Below, piece by piece: positions 7,801 to 14,192 of a stretch of 14,192 bases of DNA. The notes beneath the pieces were generated by a model, which had not been told where the DNA came from, did not search any database, and saw only the letters and a list, made by a program, of their open reading frames with translations. The translations under genes were made by a program, and so were the position numbers. The DNA lies in contig DEEW01000119.1 of NCBI GenBank assembly GCA_002350465.1, positions 13,767 to 27,958 of the forward strand, written 5' to 3'. Source of the stretch: Lachnospiraceae bacterium UBA2868. Lineage in GTDB: Bacteria > Bacillota_A > Clostridia > Lachnospirales > Lachnospiraceae. Position 1 is the first letter of the stretch; each line of letters starts with the position of its first letter.

Positions 7801-8354
7801 CAGTCTTCTTTCTTAAGGCTCCCTGTCTTGGCACCGATCTTGGAGTAGCCGATACCGAGAAGCGTTCCGAGAATAAGTGTGATGATAAAGTTGCCGAGGA
7901 ATGCGAAGAACCCCTGAGCAAATACCTTGTTTGCAGGCTCGGCGTAAATGACAATATCGAGAACGGGTGCTAGCACGATCCATGCAATTGCATTTGAAAC
8001 AGCCTGAACGACGTTGAACATGATCAGGTTCTTGCCTGTAAAATCGCCTTCCGTGATGGCAAATTTGCTTGCAAAGAGTCCGACTCCGATACCGAACAGA
8101 GCATCGGGGAATACCCAGCTCCACCAAACACTTCCGTAGAAGAGTGCATCACCGAGCGCATGACCCGCAAGGCCTACGATACATCCCACAATGGGTCCGA
8201 ATACAGCCGACAGAAAGGCAAGAAGAGCAGCCCTGGGCTGAAGCGCGGTGTTCGGGATAAATCCGAGAGGGATCTGAATCTCGGTAAGCGCTACAAAAAG
8301 TGCGGTTCCTATACCTGCCGCAACAACTTCCTTGATACCGAATTTGAATTTCAT
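7800..8354 (-). CDS. ECF transporter S component, UPF0397 family
   Basis: This is a 184-residue membrane protein that should bind the substrate of the ECF importer. The ATG at 8354 has GGAAGGAGA 7 nt upstream; a start 12 codons further upstream (8390) lacks such a site. Hydrophobic segments occur near 8-25, 37-60, 75-95, 108-135 and 147-168. The stretches SWWS/VWWSWVFPD, NVVQAVSNAIAW and YAEPANKVFAQG, and the end GSLKKED, are strongly like UPF0397 proteins, often labelled riboflavin-type S components although the ligand is not settled. It is the first gene of the ECF operon. The leader is only about 46 nt, too short for the vitamin riboswitches that often reveal the ligand. Family identity is high; substrate unknown. 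Confidence 0.9.
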   Translation of the reverse strand: MKFKFGIKEVVAAGIGTALFVALTEIQIPLGFIPNTALQPRAALLAFLSAVFGPIVGCIVGLAGHALGDALFYGSVWWSWVFPDALFGIGVGLFASKFAITEGDFTGKNLIMFNVVQAVSNAIAWIVLAPVLDIVIYAEPANKVFAQGFFAFLGNFIITLILGTLLGIGYSKIGAKTGSLKKED

Positions 8355-8407
8355 AATATTGTCTCCTTCCTTTATTTGTGGAGAATACATATAATACCGA
8401 CGATCCT

Positions 8408-8437
8408 ATTGTAAATCTATATATGGTGGTTAGTCAA
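8408..8437 (-). promoter_or_regulatory. Likely promoter of the ECF operon
   Basis: On the minus strand TTGACT (8432-8437), 18-bp spacer, TACAAT (8408-8413). A second TTGACTA lies 14 bp upstream (8445-8451), giving a direct repeat TTGACTA with 14-bp period that overlaps the -35 and could be an activator or repressor site. Confidence 0.5.
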
Positions 8438-8459
8438 GACAATATAGTCAATATGTAGA

Positions 8460-8487
8460 GTGTCAAACAGAACCGTCCCCTCTGTCA
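8460..8487 (+). repeat. 28-bp REP-like repeat, copy 2, after capA
   Basis: Plus-strand copy with core AGAACCGTCCCCT, inverted relative to copy 1 (5253-5280) and identical at 25 of 28 positions. The differing positions are 4, 9 and 23 of the element; the change at position 4 breaks the end symmetry seen in copy 1. The capA stop codon (8485-8487) is the end of this element. The two copies bracket exactly the ECF cassette. Confidence 0.8.
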
Positions 8488-9651
8488 CTTTAGCTGGCTG
8501 CGCATATATTCGACTACTTCGGTAAGAGAGCTCGTCTTCCAGAGCCCTTCTGCGGCTTTAAGGGAGAGCGGGTAGATTATCTGCATGTCAAGTGTTTCGC
8601 CCGGGACACGGCCGCTTCGCAGCGGCTCATAGAAATTCTTTACGAAGTCTTCTTCGGTGGCATTTGTAAAATCATCCGGCCTCATATATTTTAACTGGCG
8701 TTTGGTGTTTGCGATAAGAACGGCTGCCGCAAGTGATTGCAGCTTCTCGTATTCGGCAGCGGGCACATCAGTAAAGATGGCCGGAAGATCGCAGCATATG
8801 ATTTTCTCCGTTGTGCGGTCAACCTTAACCGGCAAGGGCTTAAATGTAAAATCATTTTCGCTCAGAAAGAGCTTTAGTACAATGCCGTATTCGGTACCGA
8901 ACTGGCTGCGCTGGTAATCCGTGTCGAATATGAAGTTTCCGAGGGAATAGAAGATGGCTTTGCTGCCGACAAGTTCATAATTATTGACAACATGGGGATG
9001 GTGTGCGATTACGATATCCGCACCCATATCAAGGTACTGAATGTACCTCTCGCGTGTGTAAGGGGAGGGAAGAGCGGTAAACTCTTCTCCGGCATGTGCC
9101 ACAACTATGCACCATCTGTTGGAACGTTTGACAGTCTCTATCCTGTCACGTATAAGATCAAGATCGCTCCATGAAAAACATCCGGGAGTGTTCTCGTCCG
9201 CCTTACGGCAGGCCCGCTGATAACCGACGCCTATCATTCCGATACCGCCGGCTTCGTCGAGTATAACCGGAGCAGAAGCTTCGGCAATGTTCATTCCCGC
9301 ACCGAGAGGTGTGGCGCCGCATTCGTGAGCATATTTGATAGTACTTGAAATTCCCTCATATCCGGCATCCATTATGTGATTGTTACAGATATTCCATATG
9401 TCCGAGCCGATCCGCTGAAGGAAATGTCTGACACCGGGGTCCATACTGTGGGTAAGGGCAGCGGCAGCCGATCCGTCAGTGGCACGTTCCCCCGAGTAAA
9501 GCGGTCCTTCGACGTTTGTGATAACATGATCGCTGTCACGAAGAAAAGAGACGATATTTTCATCAAGAAGTGACTCGTCGCTCCATTTATCCTTCATATA
9601 TTTGTCAAAACCGATGTCGCCGGTAAATGTCAGAGTTGTTTCGGTCTTCAT
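8485..9651 (-). CDS. CapA-family metallophosphatase-like protein
   Basis: This 388-residue protein belongs to the CapA/PgsA family (calcineurin-like fold; named for poly-gamma-glutamate capsule synthesis). Motifs: G11-D12 (FTGDIG), N46 and E48 (TNVEG), N90-N-H92 (CNNHIMDAG), H186 (VVAHAGEE), H218-P-H220 (AHHPHVV), and YSLGNFIF (235-242). The start at 9651 is chosen since it has AGGAT 8 nt upstream and leads straight into the first motif; the frame is open further upstream only within the preceding gene. No signal peptide or N-terminal membrane anchor is visible, unlike PgsA, so a cytoplasmic site is likely. It begins 10 nt after the MurD-like gene and must be co-transcribed with it. No CapC homologue is nearby. 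The last codon abuts repeat copy 2, which supplies the stop. Confidence 0.87.
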   Translation of the reverse strand: MKTETTLTFTGDIGFDKYMKDKWSDESLLDENIVSFLRDSDHVITNVEGPLYSGERATDGSAAAALTHSMDPGVRHFLQRIGSDIWNICNNHIMDAGYEGISSTIKYAHECGATPLGAGMNIAEASAPVILDEAGGIGMIGVGYQRACRKADENTPGCFSWSDLDLIRDRIETVKRSNRWCIVVAHAGEEFTALPSPYTRERYIQYLDMGADIVIAHHPHVVNNYELVGSKAIFYSLGNFIFDTDYQRSQFGTEYGIVLKLFLSENDFTFKPLPVKVDRTTEKIICCDLPAIFTDVPAAEYEKLQSLAAAVLIANTKRQLKYMRPDDFTNATEEDFVKNFYEPLRSGRVPGETLDMQIIYPLSLKAAEGLWKTSSLTEVVEYMRSQLK

Positions 9652-9661
9652 ATGAATTATC

Positions 9662-10858
9662 CTAACAGTCGGAGCTAAAGCCGCAGTACTTCTTGAAAGC
9701 GTCTCCACGCTCTTCAAAATTCTTAAAGTACCCGTAGCTTGCAGCTGCGGGAGACAGAAGTATCGCTTCGCCGGATTTTGTTACAGAGGCGGCAAGCTTT
9801 ACGGCTTCCTCAAGATCTTCCCTGTAGTAACAGTTTTCTGTGTGGTTTATGCTATCGAAGATTCTTCTTCCCGAATCATAAGAAAAAATATAATTATATT
9901 CAGTGTGTTGATTTATATATTCGATCAGAATGTCATAGTTGATGCCACGATCCATTCCGCCGATCAGAACCGTTTTGGCATTAGGCACGCTATCAAGAGC
10001 CTGGATGGTTGCATTCGGTATTGTGGATATGGAATCGTCAATATAATCGACCCCGTTAATGTTTCCGACAAGCTGGAGACGGTGGGCAAGGGCCGTAAAA
10101 TCAGACAGCGCAGAGCGTATTATCCCATCTTCGATACCGAAAACATTATGCGCGATCGTGTAAACAAAATGGGCATTGTAATTGTTATGATTCCCGAATA
10201 TCTTCAGGTTGTAATCGGGGATATCATTAAAATCTATACGTACGATAGGAGCATTGGCGGGCATGGCAGGTACGTTTCCTCCGACAAACAGGAAATCTCT
10301 GTCAGTCTGGAATTTTGCGATGTTAGCCTTTGCCGCAAAGTATCTGTCCAGTGTTTTGTAGTAGTCAAGATGTTCCTCATACAGATTCAGAAAAACAGCA
10401 ATATGAGGAGATATAGTTACATGGGCCAGCTGATGGCATGACATCTCAAACACAGCGACTGTATCATCATCAATCTGGTCATAATAATCAAGGCAGGGCG
10501 CTCCGATATTTCCGAGAAGCACGGTTTTTTTGCCGGCGGCGGACAGCACATGATGAAGCAGGGCACTTGTTGTGCTTTTCCCCTTTGTGCCTGTTATTCC
10601 GACTGTGTTCTGTCTGAAATTTTCGAGAAAGATCTGGGTCTGTGATGTGTATTTAATATTATCATCATCCATTACGATCCCGGGACTTTTGACTATATAA
10701 TCGTAAAGGTCTTCGTTGATGTCTTCGCGTTTTCCTTCAAAGACCTCAACTTTTTCGGGTCTGCAGAATCTTGCAAGAAAATGCTCTGTTGATTTTCCCT
10801 CGCGTCCGTAGCCCCAGATCAGTATTCTTTTTCCGGTGAATTTGTCGTAGGTTTTCAT
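9662..10858 (-). CDS. murD: MurD-type Mur ligase (UDP-MurNAc-L-Ala--D-Glu ligase family), short divergent form
   Basis: This 398-residue ATP-dependent ligase belongs to the MurD family, which adds D-glutamate to UDP-MurNAc-L-Ala in peptidoglycan synthesis. Visible features: Gly-rich loop GYGREGKS (16-23), SPGI (58-61), ATP loop GTKGKST (90-96), GNIGAP (116-121), EMSCHQL (138-144), EEHLDYY (161-167), GNHNNYNAHF (222-231), HRLQ (259-262), LIGGMDRG (298-305), and a C-terminal LLSPAAASYGYFKNFEERG. It is about 50 residues shorter than usual MurD, partly in the N-terminal domain, and several family motifs are altered (DDSISTIPNA where NDSKATN is usual). It may be a second MurD copy or a relative with another substrate. 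No ribosome site precedes the ATG, and a hairpin ends 10 nt upstream. capA follows. Confidence 0.85.
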   Translation of the reverse strand: MKTYDKFTGKRILIWGYGREGKSTEHFLARFCRPEKVEVFEGKREDINEDLYDYIVKSPGIVMDDDNIKYTSQTQIFLENFRQNTVGITGTKGKSTTSALLHHVLSAAGKKTVLLGNIGAPCLDYYDQIDDDTVAVFEMSCHQLAHVTISPHIAVFLNLYEEHLDYYKTLDRYFAAKANIAKFQTDRDFLFVGGNVPAMPANAPIVRIDFNDIPDYNLKIFGNHNNYNAHFVYTIAHNVFGIEDGIIRSALSDFTALAHRLQLVGNINGVDYIDDSISTIPNATIQALDSVPNAKTVLIGGMDRGINYDILIEYINQHTEYNYIFSYDSGRRIFDSINHTENCYYREDLEEAVKLAASVTKSGEAILLSPAAASYGYFKNFEERGDAFKKYCGFSSDC

Positions 10859-10868
10859 GAAGATTAAT

Positions 10869-10917
10869 ATAGCATAAAAAAAGAAAAGGGTACATTCCCT
10901 TTTCTTTTTTATGCTAT
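10869..10917. terminator. Long AT-rich hairpin, probably bidirectional terminator
   Basis: Arms at 10869-10890 and 10897-10917 pair almost perfectly (21 bp with one bulged A, loop TACATT). The GGG/CCC core next to A-rich and T-rich arms gives a rho-independent terminator shape on both strands. On the minus strand it would end the zinc-ribbon gene's transcript. The outer 9-mer TTATGCTAT recurs as a direct copy at 10920-10928. Confidence 0.75.
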
Positions 10918-10956
10918 TCTTATGCTATCAACCAACATTTGCGAGGGGCGTGACAT

Positions 10957-11403
10957 CTAGTGCAGTGCACCTATGGATCTGATAAGCCAGGGCTCTTTTG
11001 CCTGACCCTTGCATACCTGAACGAAAGCAATGATGTTCACTATAAGCAGGATGAGAATAAGGATCGCACCTACAACGGGAACAATGCATGTCCAGCATAA
11101 AAATGCCGAGATCAGGTAAACAACAATCGTAACAAGATCGATCTTAAGTGCCTCACGTGCGTGAAACTGTGCGTAGGGAGATTCCTTTGCAAGAACGTGA
11201 CAGAGGATAACACCCAATATAGAGAAAACGTATGCTGAAAGCGCATAAATCTTGTTATCCGATATATCCTTTGCATCAAATTCGGATGTATGATCCCAAG
11301 GATCAACGACCGCAACGGGTGCAGCACCTACCGCTGTTCCACATGAAGGGCATACATTAGCTCCATCAGGAATTTCCTTACCGCAATTTGAACAAAAAGC
11401 CAT
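10957..11403 (-). CDS. Zinc-ribbon membrane protein of unknown function
   Basis: This 148-residue protein starts with a zinc ribbon (C4-x2-C7, C18-x2-C21) followed by a short linker and three hydrophobic segments (about 53-71, 88-106 and 107-130). Between TM1 and TM2 lies AQFHAREALKI, close to the FHARQAL signature of small DUF4870/Tic20-like membrane proteins. The ribbon is expected in the cytoplasm. The start is firm: AGGAGG lies at 11411-11416 with good spacing. It is preceded by its own probable promoter and followed by a strong hairpin, so it is likely a single-gene unit. I do not know its job; zinc-ribbon membrane proteins of this type are common in Clostridia and largely uncharacterised. 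Confidence 0.88.
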   Translation of the reverse strand: MAFCSNCGKEIPDGANVCPSCGTAVGAAPVAVVDPWDHTSEFDAKDISDNKIYALSAYVFSILGVILCHVLAKESPYAQFHAREALKIDLVTIVVYLISAFLCWTCIVPVVGAILILILLIVNIIAFVQVCKGQAKEPWLIRSIGALH

Positions 11404-11431
11404 ATTAAAAACCTCCTATTAATTATAATTG

Positions 11432-11460
11432 ATTACAACGAATCAATAACATTTTAACAA
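11432..11460 (-). promoter_or_regulatory. Possible promoter of the zinc-ribbon gene
   Basis: On the minus strand TTGTTA (11455-11460), 17-bp spacer, TGTAAT (11432-11437). It sits about 30 nt before the start codon in the 85-nt gap after the S1-domain gene. The match is moderate. Confidence 0.4.
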
Positions 11461-11488
11461 ATCTGCCTAAGAGTAGCAATGCTCTATT

Positions 11489-12190
11489 TTACAGTTTAAT
11501 CCCTTTAAGTAGTGCACCGAGTGATGTTCCGATATCTTCGGACTCGGGTATATTCACTTCTTCATCGCCCTCGGAGGGCTCATCCGGGTTATCGACAAGA
11601 GCCTTCATGGAAAGTGACAGTTTACCGTCCTTGATGTCTGTAACCTTAACATCGACTTCCTGACCTTCCTTGAGAACAACACCGGGATGTTTGATCCTCT
11701 CATGGGAGATCTGGGAGACGTGAACGAGACCGGATATTCCGTCCTCTAAATCGATAAATGCACCGTAGTCTTTGATTGTGGCAACCGTTCCGTGGAATAT
11801 TTGACCTACCTTAATATCGGATATTTTCTTCTTCCTGTCTGATTCCTGACGTTCCTTTAATATCTCCTTCGCAGACAGAACCAGTTTATCTTCGTCCATA
11901 TCCGCCTCAAAAACTCTTACTTCAAGTTCGCGTCCGAGGAAGGGATTGCAGTCGTCTATTCTTTCAAGAGACAGTTTTGATACCGGAATAAATGCTCTTA
12001 TCCCTTCGAAGTCGGCAACTACACCGCCCTTTACGATACCGGTTACGGTAACGGTAAAGTTTTCACCTGACTCTTTTAGCTCGGATGCTTTTTTCCATGC
12101 CAGGAGAGCATCGGTATCATGTACCCCGTCTCCCATAAGGCTGTATGATTCTTCAAGCATATCCTCATAATCTTTCATTGTCTCTGCCAT
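11489..12190 (-). CDS. Two-S1-domain RNA-binding protein
   Basis: This 233-residue cytoplasmic protein has two S1 (OB-fold) domains, about residues 43-108 and 127-197. The second is the canonical one (GTVATIKDYGAFIDL, GLVHVSQIS, KEGQEVDVKV, KLSLSMKAL); the first is more divergent (GGVVADFEGIRAFIPVSKL) and resembles the S1 repeats of ribosomal protein S1. An acidic tail (200-220) precedes a short hydrophobic end. It is much shorter than true ribosomal protein S1, which has four to six repeats, so a role in RNA binding, translation or RNA stability is inferred only in general terms. The start at 12190 has GGAGG 8 nt upstream; the longer open frame upstream crosses the promoter and terminator and is rejected. 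It has its own extended -10 promoter. Confidence 0.92.
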   Translation of the reverse strand: MAETMKDYEDMLEESYSLMGDGVHDTDALLAWKKASELKESGENFTVTVTGIVKGGVVADFEGIRAFIPVSKLSLERIDDCNPFLGRELEVRVFEADMDEDKLVLSAKEILKERQESDRKKKISDIKVGQIFHGTVATIKDYGAFIDLEDGISGLVHVSQISHERIKHPGVVLKEGQEVDVKVTDIKDGKLSLSMKALVDNPDEPSEGDEEVNIPESEDIGTSLGALLKGIKL

Positions 12191-12224
12191 TTTTGTATCC
12201 TCCGTATTCAACACATCTTGAGGT

Positions 12225-12233
12225 ATTATAGCA
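12225..12233 (-). promoter_or_regulatory. Extended -10 promoter of the S1-domain gene
   Basis: Minus-strand TGCTATAAT: perfect TATAAT with the TGn extension. No good -35 is seen 17 bp upstream, where the T-rich tail of the MATE terminator lies. The predicted leader is about 28 nt. Confidence 0.6.
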
Positions 12234-12245
12234 TTAATCTTTGAA

Positions 12246-12279
12246 GAAAAAAACATAAACGGGTGATAAGACTCATCCG
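12246..12279 (-). terminator. Rho-independent terminator of the MATE gene
   Basis: On the minus strand CGGATGA (12273-12279) pairs with TCACCCG (12260-12266) around a 6-nt loop, followed by TTTATGTTTTTTTC. The stem includes the MATE stop codon (12273-12275), so gene end and terminator overlap. Confidence 0.75.
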
Positions 12280-13616
12280 ATTTTATGTCGCAGATCCTTA
12301 ATGACATGGATAAACAGGAAAACAGAAATGACGCCTGCCGCAAGCCATGCAATGGGATCACTTCCTACAGCAAGCGCGTAACTTCTTATCCGGATTGACA
12401 GGATTGCTGCCACAAGTCTGGCAACAAATTCCACAATTCCGAGCATCATTGCGGTCATACCGTAGCCGCATCCCTGCATTGAATTTCTGAATATGAATAT
12501 GGCCGAAAGCGGAATATAAGCGATGATACATTCCACCATATAGGTTTTTGCCCATGGCAGAAGCTTTGTAAGATCCACGTCGGATGCAAAAAACAGTCTC
12601 ATTATGTATGGCAGGGCAAAAAAAGCGATGATGGCGGCCGCTATCGAATAAACGGTCATTATCTTCATGGCATCCTTTACACCGTATTCAACCCTGTCAA
12701 GGTCGCCTTTTCCGAAGTTTTGGCCGGAGTAACTTGTCATGGTCTGACCTATTGACATCATTCCCTGAGTAAGCAGATTCTGAACTTTGCCGGCAGCGGT
12801 AAATCCCGCTACGGCCACAGAACCGTAAATGTTAATGGCACTTTGCATTATCATGGTTCCGGAGGCTGTGATACCGAATTGAAGCGCCATAGGTATACCG
12901 ATATACAACTGCTTTTTTGTGTACTCTTTGTTGAGTCTCCACATCCCGGCCGAGGGGGTCAGTGAGGGTTCTTTTTTTATGATATAAATGACGCACAGTA
13001 TTGCCGCCACTCCCTGGGATATGTCCGTTGCCCAGGCTGCACCCGCAACTCCCATCCGGAGATTAACTATAAATACAAGATCAAGTATGATATTAAGAAC
13101 TGCCGAGAATATAAGTGTATATAACGGAATCCTGCTGTTACCCACAGCCCGCAGGAATGCGGAGAAGAGATTATAGAATACAAGCGCCGCTATCCCCATA
13201 CATATGACCGATATATAGCTGTATGCATCCTCGTAAATATCTTCGGGGGTATTCATAACCTTCAGTATGGACGGCATAAAGGAAAGACTCAGGGCCGTAA
13301 GCACAACGATGACAATAGCGGACAAAATTACACCGTTTGATACGGTGGCTCTCGCCTCGTCCTTAAGACCCGCTCCGTACTTCTGGCTTGTAAGCACTGT
13401 AAACCCGGTTGCCATTCCGTTAGCAATACCGAGTACAAGGAACATGATAGTACCGGTTGAACCTACGGCTGCAAGGGCACCTTCTCCCACAAATTTTCCG
13501 ACTATTATGGTGTCTACCATGTTATAGAACTGCTGGAAAATATTACCGATAAGCAGCGGTACCATAAACTTCAGTATTATTTTTAACGGTCTGCCTTCAG
13601 TGAGTGTTGTTTCCAT
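12273..13616 (-). CDS. MATE family efflux transporter
   Basis: This is a 447-residue cytoplasmic-membrane protein, the normal length of the family, with about 12 hydrophobic segments. MATE proteins export cationic drugs, metabolites or other small molecules using a sodium or proton gradient. The N-terminus carries the typical pattern (PLLIGNIFQQFYNMVDTIIVGKF split over TM1, then ALAAVGSTG), and the second half begins near residue 235 with a similar arrangement (GIPMALQFGITASGTMIMQS region). The start at 13616 has only a weak purine-rich site (GAGAAACGAAG). The gene is divergent from the secreted repeat protein and ends in a terminator that overlaps its stop. The substrate cannot be predicted. 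Confidence 0.94.
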   Translation of the reverse strand: METTLTEGRPLKIILKFMVPLLIGNIFQQFYNMVDTIIVGKFVGEGALAAVGSTGTIMFLVLGIANGMATGFTVLTSQKYGAGLKDEARATVSNGVILSAIVIVVLTALSLSFMPSILKVMNTPEDIYEDAYSYISVICMGIAALVFYNLFSAFLRAVGNSRIPLYTLIFSAVLNIILDLVFIVNLRMGVAGAAWATDISQGVAAILCVIYIIKKEPSLTPSAGMWRLNKEYTKKQLYIGIPMALQFGITASGTMIMQSAINIYGSVAVAGFTAAGKVQNLLTQGMMSIGQTMTSYSGQNFGKGDLDRVEYGVKDAMKIMTVYSIAAAIIAFFALPYIMRLFFASDVDLTKLLPWAKTYMVECIIAYIPLSAIFIFRNSMQGCGYGMTAMMLGIVEFVARLVAAILSIRIRSYALAVGSDPIAWLAAGVISVFLFIHVIKDLRHKIG

Positions 13617-13657
13617 CTTCGTTTCTCAAAAATAATTATGCAATGACGGTATGTAGT

Positions 13658-13666
13658 TGATATAAT
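13658..13666 (+). promoter_or_regulatory. Extended -10 promoter of the secreted repeat-protein gene
   Basis: TGATATAAT gives a perfect TATAAT (13661-13666) with TGn extension; no clear -35 is seen. The leader would be about 50 nt, with AGGAG at 13711-13715. It overlaps the candidate -10 of the MATE promoter on the other strand. Confidence 0.5.
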
Positions 13667-13687
13667 AATACACAGATTTGAATTCAA
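13659..13687 (-). promoter_or_regulatory. Candidate MATE promoter with overlapping palindrome
   Basis: Minus-strand TTGAAT (13682-13687), 17-bp spacer, TATATC (13659-13664). The -35 is half of a 10-bp perfect palindrome TTGAATTCAA (13678-13687), which could be an operator. The -10 overlaps that of the divergent gene. Confidence 0.4.
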
Positions 13688-13723
13688 CAATAGAAATTCG
13701 ATAACCAGACAGGAGAAAATAAC

Positions 13724-14192
13724 CATGAGTAAAAATCGTAAGCTTATTACTTTATTTGTGACGGTAATGATGGCTGTTTGCATGTGTGTTCCGGCTTTTG
13801 CAGCCGATCTTGACAGTGCAGGCAATATATTTGAAGCGGGGAATTCGGTTTCACTTCCGGATATACCGTTCTTCGGAGGACTCATTGCGGGACAAACCGT
13901 AAGTGCCGACGATACGGACGCGGAAGGGTCTGTTATGATGGCCGGACAGAGCGTTGAAATGAATGACGGCGAGGTGGGAGAGAGTCTCTATGCTGCCGGT
14001 AATATTATTTCGATAGATGATGTCTGGGTTTCTGGGAATATATATGTTGCCGGAAACAACATAGTAATTAAAGGTTCGGAGAGTAATGGTGCTTATGTGG
14101 TCGGTAACCAGATAGCTTTTGACGGTGTTGCAAATGCGCTGTATGCGGCAGGTAACATAGTCTCCGTTAAGGGTACAATAAACGGTGATGCC
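13724..14192 (+). CDS. Secreted protein with bactofilin-like repeats, 3' end cut by window
   Basis: 156 codons are present. Residues 1-26 are a clear signal peptide: MSKNRK, a hydrophobic core, then PAFA with probable cleavage before ADL. The rest is built of repeats about 16-18 residues apart, each with a core like Y-x-x-G-N-x-I/V-x-I/V/F (for example LYAAGNIISIDD, IYVAGNNIVIKG, AYVVGNQIAFDG, LYAAGNIVSVKG). Such regular short hydrophobic turns suggest a right- or left-handed beta helix like that of bactofilins (polymer-forming proteins), but bactofilins are normally cytoplasmic and have no signal peptide. The start is supported by AGGAG 8 nt upstream. It has an extended -10 promoter and is divergent from the MATE gene. 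Function unknown; the bactofilin link is inferred from pattern only. Confidence 0.8.

Noticed and set aside
8355..8459. Vitamin riboswitch before the ECF operon
   Set aside because: The region from the likely transcription start to the ATG is only about 46 nt and no conserved riboswitch core is visible.
9961..9980. Third copy of the 28-bp repeat (CAGAACCGTTTT in the MurD-like gene)
   Set aside because: Only about nine bases of the core match and the stretch is coding; a chance match.
9842..10441. Open frame of 199 codons on the plus strand within the MurD-like gene
   Set aside because: The minus-strand reading carries the full set of Mur ligase motifs; the plus reading shows none.
11468..11488. 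Small hairpin with GCAA loop (AGAGTA/TGCTCT) after the S1-domain gene as a terminator
   Set aside because: The stem is about 6 bp and no U tract follows on the minus strand, the strand of the gene; left out as a terminator.
12191..12361. N-terminal extension of the S1-domain protein
   Set aside because: The extension would be translated from the MATE terminator and the S1 gene's promoter; a GGAGG site marks the internal ATG at 12190.

Overview
The window looks like a chromosome segment from a Gram-positive anaerobe of the Clostridia, most likely a Lachnospiraceae member near Butyrivibrio. This rests on strong AGGAGG-type ribosome binding sites, sigma-A-like promoters, a UPF0397-type ECF transporter, Firmicutes-style Cys glutathione peroxidase and MATE proteins, and moderate GC. 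The genus is a guess from protein style, not a database result. There are 13 protein genes, two of them cut by the window ends. I see no rRNA, tRNA, CRISPR array, prophage or transposase. No gene-free stretch exceeds about 180 bases.

Left part (1-5251). A chemoreceptor (minus strand, 3' end missing) is divergent from a plus-strand row: thiol (Cys-type) glutathione peroxidase, a cation diffusion facilitator with manganese-type metal ligands, a cytoplasmic SGNH hydrolase, and a membrane-anchored metallophosphoesterase. The last three genes are tightly spaced (gaps 5 and 17 nt) and probably co-transcribed. The chemoreceptor and peroxidase promoters lie back to back, and a 23-bp perfect dyad sits between them, so shared control is plausible.

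Middle (5253-8487). A complete three-gene ECF transporter (S component, fused double ATPase, EcfT) is read leftward with overlapping genes. It is bracketed by two inverted copies of a 28-bp repeat (25/28 identical). Each copy supplies the TGA stop codon of the neighbouring minus-strand gene (ecfT and capA).

Right part (8485-14192). On the minus strand, in transcription order: a MATE efflux protein, a small two-S1-domain RNA-binding protein, a zinc-ribbon membrane protein, a long AT-rich hairpin, then a short, divergent MurD-type ligase followed by a CapA-type metallophosphatase. Divergent from the MATE gene, with overlapping promoters, starts a secreted protein with bactofilin-like repeats, cut by the right edge.

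Most genes are ordinary. The best leads are the 28-bp repeat pair around the ECF cassette, the dyad between chemoreceptor and peroxidase, the divergent MurD-like/CapA pair behind a strong hairpin with no visible ribosome binding site, and the secreted bactofilin-like protein. I found no clear case of a wholly new system.
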